A stretch of DNA of 64,000 bases from Taklimakanibacter deserti (GTDB lineage Bacteria; Pseudomonadota; Alphaproteobacteria; Rhizobiales; Aestuariivirgaceae): positions 186,001 through 250,000 of the forward strand of contig QORU01000007.1 of the NCBI GenBank assembly GCA_003574785.1, given 5' to 3'. Each line of letters starts with the position of its first letter. Position 1 is the first letter of the stretch. The position numbers were made by a program, and so were the translations under genes. This document shows positions 46,022-55,249 of this stretch, piece after piece. The notes under the pieces were generated by a model. It worked only from the letters and a program-made list of their open reading frames with translations. It was not told the origin of the DNA and did no database searches.

Positions 46022-47203
46022 TCATTGTGCCGCGGCCAGCTCCTCCTGCCAGATGGCAAGCATCTCGTCGATATTGGGGGCGATGCGGTGCATCTGCGAA
46101 TTGTCCCAGGCTTTCCACATATAGTCGACCTGCAGGATGTCGCGCTCCTCGGGCGTGTAGAGCGCTTCCACCGCCTTGTTGGTCACGACATTGCAGGTCG
46201 AATCGAGCAGCGACAGGATGTGTCCCGATTCCTTCGACACGACATGTTTCAGGAGCTTCTGCGACAGTTCCGGCTGATCGGTGTCCTTGAGGATCGCCGT
46301 CGCCTCGACCCAGATGATGCCCTGCTTCAGACCGTTCTTGGGCTCAGGCACCACGGCCATGATGTTCTTGTGGCCCTGCTTGCGCACCGCCGAGGTCAGA
46401 TAGGAGCCGGCGCCGATGCAGCCGAGGAGCGAACCGTCGAGCAGGCCCTTCTGCGCCTGCGTCAGATCGGCGACCAGGGTGCGCGTGTTCTTGAACATCG
46501 CGCGCAATACCTTGCGCACTTCCTCCAGCGCATTCTGGTCAAGCTCGTCATAGGGATTGATGCCGGCATGGAGGGCCATGGGCAGAATGGGCCAGTCGCC
46601 CCAATCCATCACGCAGATCTTGCCCTTATTGGCGTCGTCGAAGACCGGATCATAGGTCCGCCAGGCCTCGGGCTTGGTGATGTCGGTGTTGAGGCACGGA
46701 CCGACCCAGCCCCAGCGTGTCGCCACGCCAATGGTCTTGCCGTCATTGAGCAAAGGCTCGAAGGGCGGCTTGAACTGGTCATAGAAGGTTGCGTAGACGT
46801 CCTCATAGTCGGAAGGGTTGAGCTCGAGCGTCAGCCCCGCCGGACCCATGCGGGTGATCCAGGGCATGTCGCTCGAGACGATGTCGACCTCGCGCGAGGC
46901 GCCCGCCTGCAATTTGGCGAAGCCGCCGGGACTGTCGACGATGAGGTCGAAGGCGATGTCGACATCATTGGCCTTCTTGAAGGGATCGATGATGCGCGGG
47001 TCGTTGTAGCCTTCCCAGCACATATAGGTCATCTGGGCAGCCGCCCGCGAGGGCCGCGAGGATAGGCCCGCCATGGCGACGCCCGCGGTCGCGGCCATGC
47101 CTTTGAGCAGGCGGCGGCGGGTGAGGCCTGCCTCATCGAGGCCCGCGGCCTTGATCTGGCGTTGATAGAATTGCGGCAGGTCGCTGTACCAGCTCTTCGT
47201 CAT
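46022..47203 (-). CDS. ABC transporter solute-binding protein, PotD/PotF type, Tat-exported
   Basis: 393 residues from the ATG at 47203, where GGGAGGG lies four bases upstream. A twin-arginine signal (TRRRLLKGMAATAGVAMAGL, residues about 30-50) suggests export in folded form. The mature protein has AQMTYMCWEGYNDPRIIDPF, typical of PotD/PotF-like spermidine/putrescine binding proteins. Ligand specificity cannot be set by eye. Confidence 0.92.
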   Translation of the reverse strand: MTKSWYSDLPQFYQRQIKAAGLDEAGLTRRRLLKGMAATAGVAMAGLSSRPSRAAAQMTYMCWEGYNDPRIIDPFKKANDVDIAFDLIVDSPGGFAKLQAGASREVDIVSSDMPWITRMGPAGLTLELNPSDYEDVYATFYDQFKPPFEPLLNDGKTIGVATRWGWVGPCLNTDITKPEAWRTYDPVFDDANKGKICVMDWGDWPILPMALHAGINPYDELDQNALEEVRKVLRAMFKNTRTLVADLTQAQKGLLDGSLLGCIGAGSYLTSAVRKQGHKNIMAVVPEPKNGLKQGIIWVEATAILKDTDQPELSQKLLKHVVSKESGHILSLLDSTCNVVTNKAVEALYTPEERDILQVDYMWKAWDNSQMHRIAPNIDEMLAIWQEELAAAQ

Positions 47204-47240
47204 CTGTCCCTCCCACGGGTTCGTTTCTCGGTTGGGGGGA

Positions 47241-48107
47241 TTATCCGAGAGACGGACGCTTACGGGTATATCCCCCGGGGAATAGGCGGGCGCCCTCCGG
47301 CCGCGCCTGGACGAAGGCCAGATAGGCGGCGAAGAGCTCGGCCTGGGTCGAGATATTGAGCTTCCGGTAGACATTCTTGCGGTGGATTTTCACCGTGCCG
47401 GGGCTGATGTCGAGATGATGGGCGAGCGACTGGGTCGAATGGCCCTGCAGGATCATGGTCATGATCTGGCGTTCACGGGCGGAGAGCACGCCGCCGCCGA
47501 ATTCCTCCAGGGTGACCACGGCACCGGCCCCGGCCGTATCGGCGGAAACAAGCCGCGCCCGGGTGATGCGACCCCAATGGCGGGCGCACAGGCTGCGGAG
47601 CGCCGGCTCGATCGCCTGCAGGATCTCGAGCTCGTCGCGCGACAGAGCGGGCGAGGAATTCCAGCGCGCCAGCGAGGCGACGCCGATGATGCCGCGCCCG
47701 GCGGCAAAGACGAAGCCCACCTCCTCGCCGATACCGGTGCGCTTGTAATGGGTGCGGTAATATTCGCTCTGGCGGAAGCGGTCGGGGGCGATGTCGTGCA
47801 GGCGGAAACAGCCCTCCTGCCTGCCGTCCTCGACCAGCTGATAGAAGGGGTCGAGCAGATAAGGCCCATTTGTATAGTCCTCGGCGATGACGCCATGGCG
47901 CTCGCGGTCGAGCGTGTCGCCCAGCATCAAGGGCTGTTCGGAGCCCTGATAGCCGAAGACCATCACAAAATCGGCATGGACGAGGCGCTGGACGGCGCCC
48001 AGCAAGGCCGAGACGAAGCCGTCGGTTTCAAGGGCCTCGGTGAGCTCGGCGATGCTCCGGGCGAAACTGTCGAGCACCAGATGGCGCCGGGGAATGGAAC
48101 CTGTCAT
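47241..48107 (-). CDS. LuxR-family transcriptional regulator
   Basis: 288 residues from the ATG at 48107, with AAAGGAG four bases upstream. The N-terminal 210 residues form a probable GAF-like sensor (ADFVMVFGYQGSEQPLMLGD, EEVGFVFAAGRGIIGVASLA). The C-terminal LuxR helix-turn-helix has LSARERQIMTMILQGHSTQS and SPGTVKIHRKNVYRKLNIST. No receiver domain. It lies 37 bases upstream of the binding-protein gene on the same strand and probably regulates the transporter. Confidence 0.92.
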   Translation of the reverse strand: MTGSIPRRHLVLDSFARSIAELTEALETDGFVSALLGAVQRLVHADFVMVFGYQGSEQPLMLGDTLDRERHGVIAEDYTNGPYLLDPFYQLVEDGRQEGCFRLHDIAPDRFRQSEYYRTHYKRTGIGEEVGFVFAAGRGIIGVASLARWNSSPALSRDELEILQAIEPALRSLCARHWGRITRARLVSADTAGAGAVVTLEEFGGGVLSARERQIMTMILQGHSTQSLAHHLDISPGTVKIHRKNVYRKLNISTQAELFAAYLAFVQARPEGARLFPGGYTRKRPSLG

Positions 48108-48231
48108 CGCTCCTTTATAGCCCAGGGCGGGATTCGGGGCGACCGCCATCGCCGCGCTATTGCTTTAGGGATATGGCCAGGCGAATGCCGGCAAATCTAG
48201 CTTGCGCCGACCAGACAACAAGGAGCGGATC

Positions 48232-49278
48232 ATGGCGAAGACAATGAAGGCGGCGGTCCTGCACAAGATCAAGGACAGGCTCGCCATAGAAGATGTCGCC
48301 GTTCCTGAGCCCGGTCATGGCGAGATCCTGATCAAGGTCAAAGCCTGCGGTGTCTGCCACAGCGACCTTCACGCCATCGAAGGCGACTGGTCGCCGCTGC
48401 CCAATCTGCCGCTCATTCCGGGCCATGAGGTCGCGGGCCATGTCGCGGCCCTGGGGCCAGGGGTCGAAGGTTTCAAGCCGGGCGATGCGGTCGGCGTGCC
48501 GTGGATGTATTCCTCATGCGGCGCATGTGAATTCTGCCTCGCCGGCATGGAGACCATCTGCAAATCGGGCGAAGCGACAGGCTATTCCAAGCCCGGCGGC
48601 TATGCCGAATATATGGTGGCGCCCGCCGCTTTCGTCGGCCGGCTTCCCGTCGATGCCGATTTCTTCGAGCTCGCTCCCATCCTCTGCGCCGGCGTCACCA
48701 CCTATCGCGGCCTCAAGCGCACCGGCGCGCGCCCCGGCCAATGGGTCGCCATTCTCGGCATCGGCGGCCTCGGCCACATCGCCATCCAATATGCCCGCGC
48801 CATGGGCCTGAGGGTCGCCGCCGTCGATGTGGCGGCGGACAAGCTGGCGCTGGCGAAATCGCTCGGCGCCGAGATCCTGGTCGACGGCTCGCAAGAAGAT
48901 GCGGTGGCTTCCATCCAGGCGAAGATCGGCGGCGCCCATGCCGCCGTGGTGACGGCGGTCGCGAGCAAGGCCTTCGAACAGGCGGTCCTGATGCTGAGGC
49001 CCGCGGGAACGGTCGCCTATATCGGCCTGCCCGGCGGCAAATCGGATGAGATCCGCACCTCGATCGCCGCGATCACCAATTGGGAACTGAGCATCAGGGG
49101 CTCCAATGTCGGCACGCGCGCTGACCTCCGAGAAGCGCTCGATTTCGCCGCCAATGGCCTCGTCCGGGCCAAGATCAGGACCGCGCCTCTGTCGGAGATC
49201 AATGCGGTTTTCGACGAGATGAGGCAAGGCAAGATCGTCGGCCGCGTCGTGCTTGATCTCGGCCTGGAAGCACACTAA
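48232..49278 (+). CDS. Zinc-dependent alcohol dehydrogenase (AdhP-like)
   Basis: 348 residues from the ATG at 48232, with AAGGAG upstream. Catalytic zinc ligands Cys42 (ACGVCHSDLH), His65-Glu66 (IPGHEVAGH) and the Cys of APILCAGVTTY. The structural zinc site is Cys96, Cys99, Cys102, Cys110. NAD-binding motif GIGGLGHIA. It oxidises primary alcohols to aldehydes with NAD. Divergent from the LuxR gene, 124 bases away. It could reduce aldehydes from the neighbouring dehydratase pathway, which is speculation. Confidence 0.94.
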   Translation: MAKTMKAAVLHKIKDRLAIEDVAVPEPGHGEILIKVKACGVCHSDLHAIEGDWSPLPNLPLIPGHEVAGHVAALGPGVEGFKPGDAVGVPWMYSSCGACEFCLAGMETICKSGEATGYSKPGGYAEYMVAPAAFVGRLPVDADFFELAPILCAGVTTYRGLKRTGARPGQWVAILGIGGLGHIAIQYARAMGLRVAAVDVAADKLALAKSLGAEILVDGSQEDAVASIQAKIGGAHAAVVTAVASKAFEQAVLMLRPAGTVAYIGLPGGKSDEIRTSIAAITNWELSIRGSNVGTRADLREALDFAANGLVRAKIRTAPLSEINAVFDEMRQGKIVGRVVLDLGLEAH

Positions 49279-49289
49279 TTCCGCCCGTC

Positions 49290-49718
49290 ATGGCGGACGA
49301 CGTCGAAATCCATCTCTGCGGGCCAGGCGATGAAGAGCTCTTCCGACAGATCGCGGATGATGTCTTCGATGATCCGATCGAGCCCGAAAAGCTTGCCCGC
49401 TATCTGACATTTCCCAATCATCATCTTTTCATCGCCATCGAAAAAGGCATCGTCATCGGCCAGCTCACGGCGCTGTCCTATGAGCATCCGGAGAACCGCC
49501 CGGGCGATCTCTTCATCGATGAAGTCGGTGTGGCAGAGCCGGCACGCCGGCGCGGCGTCGCCACGCGCCTCATGCAGGCCGCCTTCGCGTTCGGCCGAGA
49601 ACGGGGATGCCGCGACGCCTGGCTCGGCACCGAAGTGGAAAACCTGGAGGCGCGCGCTTTTTACGAGCGCCTGGGGCAGAAGGGCGAGCCGGTGATCTAT
49701 TTCAACTTCCGGCTATAG
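49290..49718 (+). CDS. GNAT-family N-acetyltransferase
   Basis: 142 residues. Motif A is EVGVAEPARRRGVATRLMQA, where Arg/Gly-rich RRRGVAT binds acetyl-CoA, followed by GTEVENLEARAFYERLG. The last strand (GEPVIYFNFRL) is like the small AAC(3)-I type aminoglycoside acetyltransferases, but substrate assignment is not possible. It starts 11 bases after the alcohol dehydrogenase stop and is likely in the same transcript. Confidence 0.88.
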   Translation: MADDVEIHLCGPGDEELFRQIADDVFDDPIEPEKLARYLTFPNHHLFIAIEKGIVIGQLTALSYEHPENRPGDLFIDEVGVAEPARRRGVATRLMQAAFAFGRERGCRDAWLGTEVENLEARAFYERLGQKGEPVIYFNFRL

Positions 49719-49823
49719 GCTTCTTTCCCCTTCGTCAAAATGAAACCATCCCGCCGCACAAAATCAGGCTTGCGGTTGCCATAATGGCATGGTGTTTTGC
49801 GCGCGACTAACCGGAGGGCAATC

Positions 49824-52808
49824 GTGCTGCGCATTACGGCGACCGCAATCTTCATTCTTGTTTCCCCTTTCCAGGCCTTTGCAGAAAAACGCGTCGCGCT
49901 TGTCATGGGGGCCGACGACTACAAGATCATCCGGCCGCTCGCCAATGCCGTCAATGACGCGCTGGCCATCGAGACCGCGCTGGAGAAGCTCGGCTTCGAG
50001 GTGACGCTCGAATCCAACCGCGACCTCAAGCGCATGCGCCGGGCGCTGGAGGATTTCCGCGAGGATGCCGCGGGCGCCGATGTGGCGCTGGTATTCTTTG
50101 CCGGCCATGGGGTCGAGATCTCAGGGCAAAACTTCCTTCTCCCGATCGACGCCAAGGCGGAGAGCGCCGACACGCTCAAGATCTCGGCCCTGCCGCTCGA
50201 TGAAGTGCGCGCCACCATTGCCGCGACCGGCAAGGTCGGCCTCATCATGCTCGATGCCTGCCGCAATGATCCCTTTGGCGGCGGCAGCGCCGATGGATCG
50301 AGCCGCGGCGCCGCCGTCGTCGAAGAGCCCAATGCGTCCCTCGATGTGAGGCCGGGTCTCGGCCGCATGGGCCGGGCCGAGAATGTGCTTTTCGCTTTCT
50401 CGGCGGCACCCGGCGAAACCGCATCCGATGGAAAGGGCCCCAATTCGCCCTTCACCACGGCGCTCGCCAAATATCTCGGCACCGATGGACTCGAGATCCG
50501 TTCCGCCCTCACCCTCGTCCAGCAGGAAGTCTACGACCAATCGCGCGGCAACCAGCTGCCCTATATCGAGAACGGCCTGCCCAAGCTGTTCTTCGCGGCG
50601 GTGACGGCGAATGACTTGCCCGAACGTGAGCGGCTGCTGCTCGCCATGGCGGACGTCACGTCGGATCTCCGCGATGAGGTCGAAAGGCTCGCCAAGGAAA
50701 AGGACATGCCGCTGGCGCCGCTCTATGGCGCCTTGATCTCATCCGACGCCAAGGATCTCACCCTGGAGCAGCGCAGCCGGAAGCTCGCCGAAGCGGCCGA
50801 CGCCTTCGTCACGACGCGCAACCAGATGCGCACGCTCGCCTCCGCCGACCCGCAGGTGACCAAGCTTCGGCAGGAAGCGGAGCAGCAGCTGGCGCTCGGC
50901 GCGTTCAATACGGCGCGCGGCAAGCTTGCCGAGGCGGCGGCCATCGACTCCACCTCGCGGACCGCGCTGAAGACCAACTTCCTCGAACGCACGCTGTCGG
51001 AGGCGAGCACACATGCGATCAGCGGCGGCGCCTCGCGTGCCGACCTCAACTACGATCTCGCCATCGCCAGCTATGAGCAGGCGGCTGCCCTCTATGGCGA
51101 GGTCGCTGCCGAAAAATTGCCCGACGCGCAGCGTGAACAGCAATTCCGGACGCTTGATGCCCTGGGCGATCTTTATGTCACCGTCGGCAACCTGGCGATG
51201 GCGAAGAAAGCGTTCGAGACGGGTCAGGCGGTCGCGACCAAGCTGATGGATGCCGAGCCGGAAAACCGCAGTTGGAAGGACAGCCTGGCCGTCAGCACGC
51301 TCAAGCTGGGCGACGTGCTGCGCGACCAGGGTGACTCGAAAAGCGCTCTCGCCTCTTATGAGAGCGGACTTGGCCTGCGCCAGGATCTCGCCACGGCCGA
51401 TCCAGCCGATGCTACGGCGCGCGGTCTCGAAGCAGCGGCCTATCTCAAGATCGGCGCCCTGCACAAGCTTCAGGGCAATCCCGGCAAGGCCTTGGCGGCT
51501 TACGAAGCCAGCCGCGACATTGTCCAGGGACTGGTTGAGGGCGACGCGGCGAAAGACGACTGGCAGACAACGCTGGCGCTCAGCCATCGGCTGATCGGTG
51601 AGATCGAGCAGGAAGAAAAGAAGCTCCCGGAAGCGCTCTCGTCCTATCAGGCGAGCCTCGACATCGCCAAAAGGCTCGCCGATGCGAAGCCCGCTGATCC
51701 GCTGCGGCAGTTCAACCTGGCGAGCGCTTATGAAGCGATGGGCTCGATCCAGTTCGACCAGGCCCGCGCCCTCACAAAATACAAGGAGGATGCGGGCAAG
51801 CCCGCTTTGGTGTCGCTCGAGGCTTCAGCTGCGATCATCAAGCGCCTTGTAGCAGCCGATCCCAAGAACACCGCCTGGCAGCGCGGTCTTGCCGGTGTCC
51901 TGGAGAAGATCGGCGAGACCACCTATTTCGGCGACAATGTCATCACCAAGGAGGATGCCGAGAAGGCGCTCGCCGCCTACAACTCGGCCAACGAGATCCG
52001 CCGGACGCTGGTCAGTTCCGATCCGACGAACAAGGTCTGGGTCGCGGATCTGGTCACTTCCTATGAGCGGATGGCCACCTGGTACGAATTCGTGCCCGAC
52101 GATGTGACGGCCATAGGCTACAGCAAGAAGGCGCATGAAGCGGTGCTCCAGCTCGCGGGGCTCGACCCGGAGAATGTCGAATGGCAGCGCAACGCCACCA
52201 TGTATCACGCGAAGCTTGCGGGGTCCTATGTCCAGCTCAAGGATTACAAGAATGCGCTGGCCTATGACCAGGCCGGTCTCGCTCACGCGCTGAAAGTCGC
52301 CGAGGCCCATCCGGACAAGCAGGTCTATCAGAGCGATGTCATCATCTTCCACACGAGGGTCGCCTTCGACAAGGGCAAGCTCGATGACTGGCAAGGCTTC
52401 TTTGCGCAGAACGATTTGAAGCTCGAAGCAGCGAAGACCTTCAACAAGCGCTTTCCGGACGACCCGAACAGCTTGCGCGATCTGTACAAGTCCTACATGG
52501 ATGTCGGGGGCACCTATACGAAGAACTTTCCGCAAGATGCGCTGAAGCTATTCGAAGCGGCGAGGAGTGCGGCACAGAAGGCCGCCGATCTCGCACCCAA
52601 GAACCCGGAACTCCTCTATGGCGTCTATGACACGCAAATCAAAAGCGGATATGTGCTCGAGGAACAAGGCGACAGGGCGCGCGCGTTGAAAGCCTACGAG
52701 GCCGCCCTCGCGACCATCGAGAAGGCCGTCGCCCTGAAACCGGATGAGGTCGCCTACACCGCCAGCCGGGATCATGCCCAGGCGCGGATCAGCGGCGTTC
52801 GCAATTAG
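49824..52808 (+). CDS. Secreted caspase-like (peptidase C14) protein with TPR-type repeats
   Basis: 994 residues from the GTG at 49824, chosen because GGAGGG lies five bases upstream and a clean signal peptide follows (RITATAIFILVSPFQAFA, 3-20). The caspase fold occupies about 22-245, with catalytic His95 (FFAGHGVEISGQ) and Cys146 (IMLDACRNDPFGG). It is followed by roughly 600 residues of helical tetratricopeptide-like repeats (ALASYESGLGLRQDLATADP, ALAAYEASRDIVQGLVEG, ALSSYQASLDIAKRLADA). Periplasmic location is implied. Bacterial caspase homologues cleave after Lys or Arg in studied cases; the target here is unknown. Single gene, with no obvious effector partner beside it. Confidence 0.92.
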   Translation: MLRITATAIFILVSPFQAFAEKRVALVMGADDYKIIRPLANAVNDALAIETALEKLGFEVTLESNRDLKRMRRALEDFREDAAGADVALVFFAGHGVEISGQNFLLPIDAKAESADTLKISALPLDEVRATIAATGKVGLIMLDACRNDPFGGGSADGSSRGAAVVEEPNASLDVRPGLGRMGRAENVLFAFSAAPGETASDGKGPNSPFTTALAKYLGTDGLEIRSALTLVQQEVYDQSRGNQLPYIENGLPKLFFAAVTANDLPERERLLLAMADVTSDLRDEVERLAKEKDMPLAPLYGALISSDAKDLTLEQRSRKLAEAADAFVTTRNQMRTLASADPQVTKLRQEAEQQLALGAFNTARGKLAEAAAIDSTSRTALKTNFLERTLSEASTHAISGGASRADLNYDLAIASYEQAAALYGEVAAEKLPDAQREQQFRTLDALGDLYVTVGNLAMAKKAFETGQAVATKLMDAEPENRSWKDSLAVSTLKLGDVLRDQGDSKSALASYESGLGLRQDLATADPADATARGLEAAAYLKIGALHKLQGNPGKALAAYEASRDIVQGLVEGDAAKDDWQTTLALSHRLIGEIEQEEKKLPEALSSYQASLDIAKRLADAKPADPLRQFNLASAYEAMGSIQFDQARALTKYKEDAGKPALVSLEASAAIIKRLVAADPKNTAWQRGLAGVLEKIGETTYFGDNVITKEDAEKALAAYNSANEIRRTLVSSDPTNKVWVADLVTSYERMATWYEFVPDDVTAIGYSKKAHEAVLQLAGLDPENVEWQRNATMYHAKLAGSYVQLKDYKNALAYDQAGLAHALKVAEAHPDKQVYQSDVIIFHTRVAFDKGKLDDWQGFFAQNDLKLEAAKTFNKRFPDDPNSLRDLYKSYMDVGGTYTKNFPQDALKLFEAARSAAQKAADLAPKNPELLYGVYDTQIKSGYVLEEQGDRARALKAYEAALATIEKAVALKPDEVAYTASRDHAQARISGVRN

Positions 52809-52929
52809 GCTTGCGGATATCGGCGCGCAATCTCCAATATTTACCGCAGGTAGCGCTCGGAAATCAAAGGCTTGAGCCTAGCGCTGCTCTTCCGCCATGC
52901 TAGAGTGAGTCCCGCAGAGGGAGAGGCCA

Positions 52930-54264
52930 GTGTGGATCGACAGGCACTTGCCGTCATTCAGACGGCATAAGGGCTATGGGTATGTGGTGGCGGCGGGTTT
53001 CATCCTGGTCGCCGCCGGCCTCAAACTGGCGATGCCCGGCATGCAGCCTTTCCTCACCCTTTACCCGGCAGTGCTGCTCAGCGCCTTTGTTGGCGGCCGC
53101 AAGGCCGGGCTGGCCGCCCTTTTCGTCTGTACCGGGCTTGCGATCTATTTCCTCGCGACCTCCGGCTCCGGAGATCCCACGGGACTCTGGGCGGTCGCGG
53201 CCGTCATCGGATTCATCATCGTCTGCGGACTGATCCTGTTCATCGTCCACCTCCTCGACAAATCGATCCAGCGGCTCGAGCATGAAAGGCGGTCGCTGCA
53301 GCACGAGCAGCGGCGGCTCGAACTCGCCTTCAAGGCGGCGGACATGGCGAGTTGGGAGATCAAACCCGACGGGCAGCTCATCTGGGATGATAATTTCTTC
53401 CGCCTTGTCGGGCTCGATCCCGTAAAGGACGCCCCCGCCGCGGAACGCTTTCTCGCCATGGTGCATCCGGAGGATCGCGCACGCATGCAGGAAGCCCGCA
53501 ACCGGATGAAGCAAGGCGAGCCGCCGCCGCCACGCGATGAATATCGCTTCTATCGGCCCGACGGACGGATGATATGGCTCGAGAATCACCGCGTCTCGGT
53601 GGATCGCGACGGCAAGCACTTCATCGGCATCACCCAGGACGTCACGCGCCGAAAGAAGGCGGAAAAGCGCATGACAATGCTGATGCGCGAACTCGCCCAT
53701 CGGGTGAAGAACCAATATGCGGTGATCCTGGCGATGATCCGCGAGACCAACAGTCAGGCGCGCTCGCCGGAGGAATTCGAGACCCTGATCCGCGCGCGCA
53801 TCACGGCATTGTCGCGCTCGCAAGATCTGCTCGTCCATGGCGACTGGGAGCGGGCCGATCTTCATGGCCTCATCATCGCCCACATCGACAGCTTCGGCGT
53901 CAGGGACAGGCTTGCAACGGAAGGTCCGGAAGTGCTGCTGTCGCCCACCGCGGCGCAGTATCTCGGCATGGCCTTCCATGAGCTCGCTACCAACGCCGCG
54001 AAGCACGGCGCATTTTCCGTGCCGGAAGGCCGGGTCAATATAACCTGGTCGCTTGCCGGCGAGGCGGATGCGCGCATCCTCACCTTGCGCTGGGAAGAGA
54101 CCGGGGGGCCTGCGATGAAGCAGGAGAAGTCCAAAGGTTTCGGCAGCAAGGTGCTCGAACAGTTGACGCCCGCGGCGGTGCAGGGCGAGGCCAAGGTCGA
54201 GCACCAGGCCTCCGGCCTCGTATGGGAGCTCAAAGCGCCGCAAAGCGGTCTCGAAAGCACCTGA
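52930..54264 (+). CDS. Membrane-bound PAS HWE-type sensor histidine kinase
   Basis: 444 residues, GTG start at 52930 with GGGAG upstream. A DUF4118-like membrane domain with three or four helices (residues 17-108) precedes a short coiled coil (110-135) and a PAS domain (about 130-242, WEIKPDGQLIWDDNFFRLVG). The HWE box is LMRELAHRVKNQYAVILAMI with phospho-acceptor His257. The ATPase domain has FHELATNAAKHGAFS and GFGSKVLEQL. No receiver or response regulator is adjacent, so it is an orphan kinase, possibly feeding the general stress pathway. Confidence 0.93.
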   Translation: MWIDRHLPSFRRHKGYGYVVAAGFILVAAGLKLAMPGMQPFLTLYPAVLLSAFVGGRKAGLAALFVCTGLAIYFLATSGSGDPTGLWAVAAVIGFIIVCGLILFIVHLLDKSIQRLEHERRSLQHEQRRLELAFKAADMASWEIKPDGQLIWDDNFFRLVGLDPVKDAPAAERFLAMVHPEDRARMQEARNRMKQGEPPPPRDEYRFYRPDGRMIWLENHRVSVDRDGKHFIGITQDVTRRKKAEKRMTMLMRELAHRVKNQYAVILAMIRETNSQARSPEEFETLIRARITALSRSQDLLVHGDWERADLHGLIIAHIDSFGVRDRLATEGPEVLLSPTAAQYLGMAFHELATNAAKHGAFSVPEGRVNITWSLAGEADARILTLRWEETGGPAMKQEKSKGFGSKVLEQLTPAAVQGEAKVEHQASGLVWELKAPQSGLEST

Positions 54265-54286
54265 CCTCCCTCTCCTCATGGCATGG

Positions 54287-54301
54287 TGACAGATCCTGTC
54301 A
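54287..54301. repeat. TGACAG-ATC-CTGTCA inverted repeat
   Basis: A perfect 6-bp stem with 3-base loop, 22 bases after the HWE kinase stop. Confidence 0.45.
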
Positions 54302-54330
54302 GCAATGGCGCCTATGATCAGATGATGAGG

Positions 54331-54360
54331 CTTGGTTCCCTGGTCTTCTGAGGAACCAAG
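54331..54360. repeat. CTTGGTTCC / GGAACCAAG inverted repeat
   Basis: A perfect 9-bp stem with a 12-base loop, no T-run. It lies between the kinase gene and the 41-residue microprotein. Confidence 0.55.
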
Positions 54361-54406
54361 CCGCGCCAATGGCATTTATGACTGCACCCTGAAGTGAGTT
54401 TGTTCC

Positions 54407-54532
54407 ATGAATGCGTTGCTTCAGAGATTTTACCGGTGGTTTCATTCTTTCGATGAGGATGACGAGCCGCCAAAGGTTGTCGTTAAGACACCTGAGGATG
54501 GCGCGCGCATCGGTATGGTCGGCTGGTACTGA
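54407..54532 (+). CDS. 41-residue microprotein (candidate)
   Basis: Starts MNALLQRFYRWFHSFDEDDE and ends VVVKTPEDGARIGMVGWY: an amphipathic aromatic helix, an acidic patch and a short tail. No clear ribosome site (GAAGTGAG nearby). Not recognised. Confidence 0.4.
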   Translation: MNALLQRFYRWFHSFDEDDEPPKVVVKTPEDGARIGMVGWY

Positions 54533-54625
54533 GACAACCATAAAAGCGCACGAAACTGCCTTTCCATCAGGCCTTTCGATCGTAGCCACCAGTCCATCGC
54601 TAGCACCTTGTTTCAAAGGAGAAAA

Positions 54626-54706
54626 ATGCCGCTGGAGACGTACACTCCTGCCGCTATGGTTAATATGATTGCTCGGATTTGGGAGGCGGGCCTTCGGTTG
54701 CGTTAG
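54626..54706 (+). CDS. 26-residue microprotein (candidate)
   Basis: MPLETYTPAAMVNMIARIWE then AGLRLR. AAAGGAG four bases before the ATG is one of the strongest ribosome sites in the window. The peptide would form one amphipathic helix. It lies 43 bases upstream of the MarR-type regulator gene and could instead be a leader peptide for it. Confidence 0.5.
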   Translation: MPLETYTPAAMVNMIARIWEAGLRLR

Positions 54707-54748
54707 CATCTTGCGTGGTAAATGCCCACGCCAGGAGGACACCTTCCG

Positions 54749-55234
54749 ATGAAGACGGCGGTCGCTGCCAGATCCCATCAGGCTGACGAAGAGCTTGTCA
54801 TCAAGGGCGAGCATTTCGCGCAGATGTTGCAGTCCATCGAACTGCTGCATCGTCGCTTCCTCGATGTCATCACCGTGGAACTCGGGCAGCGCAATAAGAC
54901 GCTGAGCTCGGTGCAAGCCCTCATCCTCAGCCACGCTCATGGGATGCCCATCTCCTTGGGCGAGCTCCAGGCCCTTGGCCATTATGAGGGAACCAACCTT
55001 GCCTATAATGTCGGCAAGCTCGCGGCGGGCGGCTATATCACGCTGGCGCGGCCGCAATGGGACAAGAGATCGAGCCTCATCGAGCTGACCGAAGAAGGTC
55101 GTGACGTGGCGCAGATCGTGGCGCAACTCCTCATGGACCACGCCGGGCTGCTTCCTGAGATCGGCATCAGTGCAGCGGACTTGTCGCTGACGACCCGCAT
55201 GCTGAACGGTCTCAACCGCCTCTGGTCGGCGTAG
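54749..55234 (+). CDS. MarR-family regulator, LdtR-like
   Basis: 161 residues from the ATG at 54749; AGGAGG lies 11 bases upstream. A winged helix spans about 50-120 (NKTLSSVQALILSHAHGMPI, HYEGTNLAYNVGKLAAGGYI, RPQWDKRSSLIELTEEGRDV). The YxGTN-x2-YNVxKL recognition helix is close to that of LdtR, the regulator of L,D-transpeptidase genes in Rhizobiales. An L,D-transpeptidase gene is present at 12041 but is distant. Assignment to LdtR is by resemblance only. Confidence 0.8.
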   Translation: MKTAVAARSHQADEELVIKGEHFAQMLQSIELLHRRFLDVITVELGQRNKTLSSVQALILSHAHGMPISLGELQALGHYEGTNLAYNVGKLAAGGYITLARPQWDKRSSLIELTEEGRDVAQIVAQLLMDHAGLLPEIGISAADLSLTTRMLNGLNRLWSA

Positions 55235-55249
55235 GTCCTACTGCCATTC

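Noticed and set aside
45413..47065. A 550-codon open frame antisense to the PotA-like and PotD-like genes
   Set aside because: Both minus-strand genes have complete diagnostic motifs; the plus frame has His/Arg/Leu-rich non-protein-like composition.
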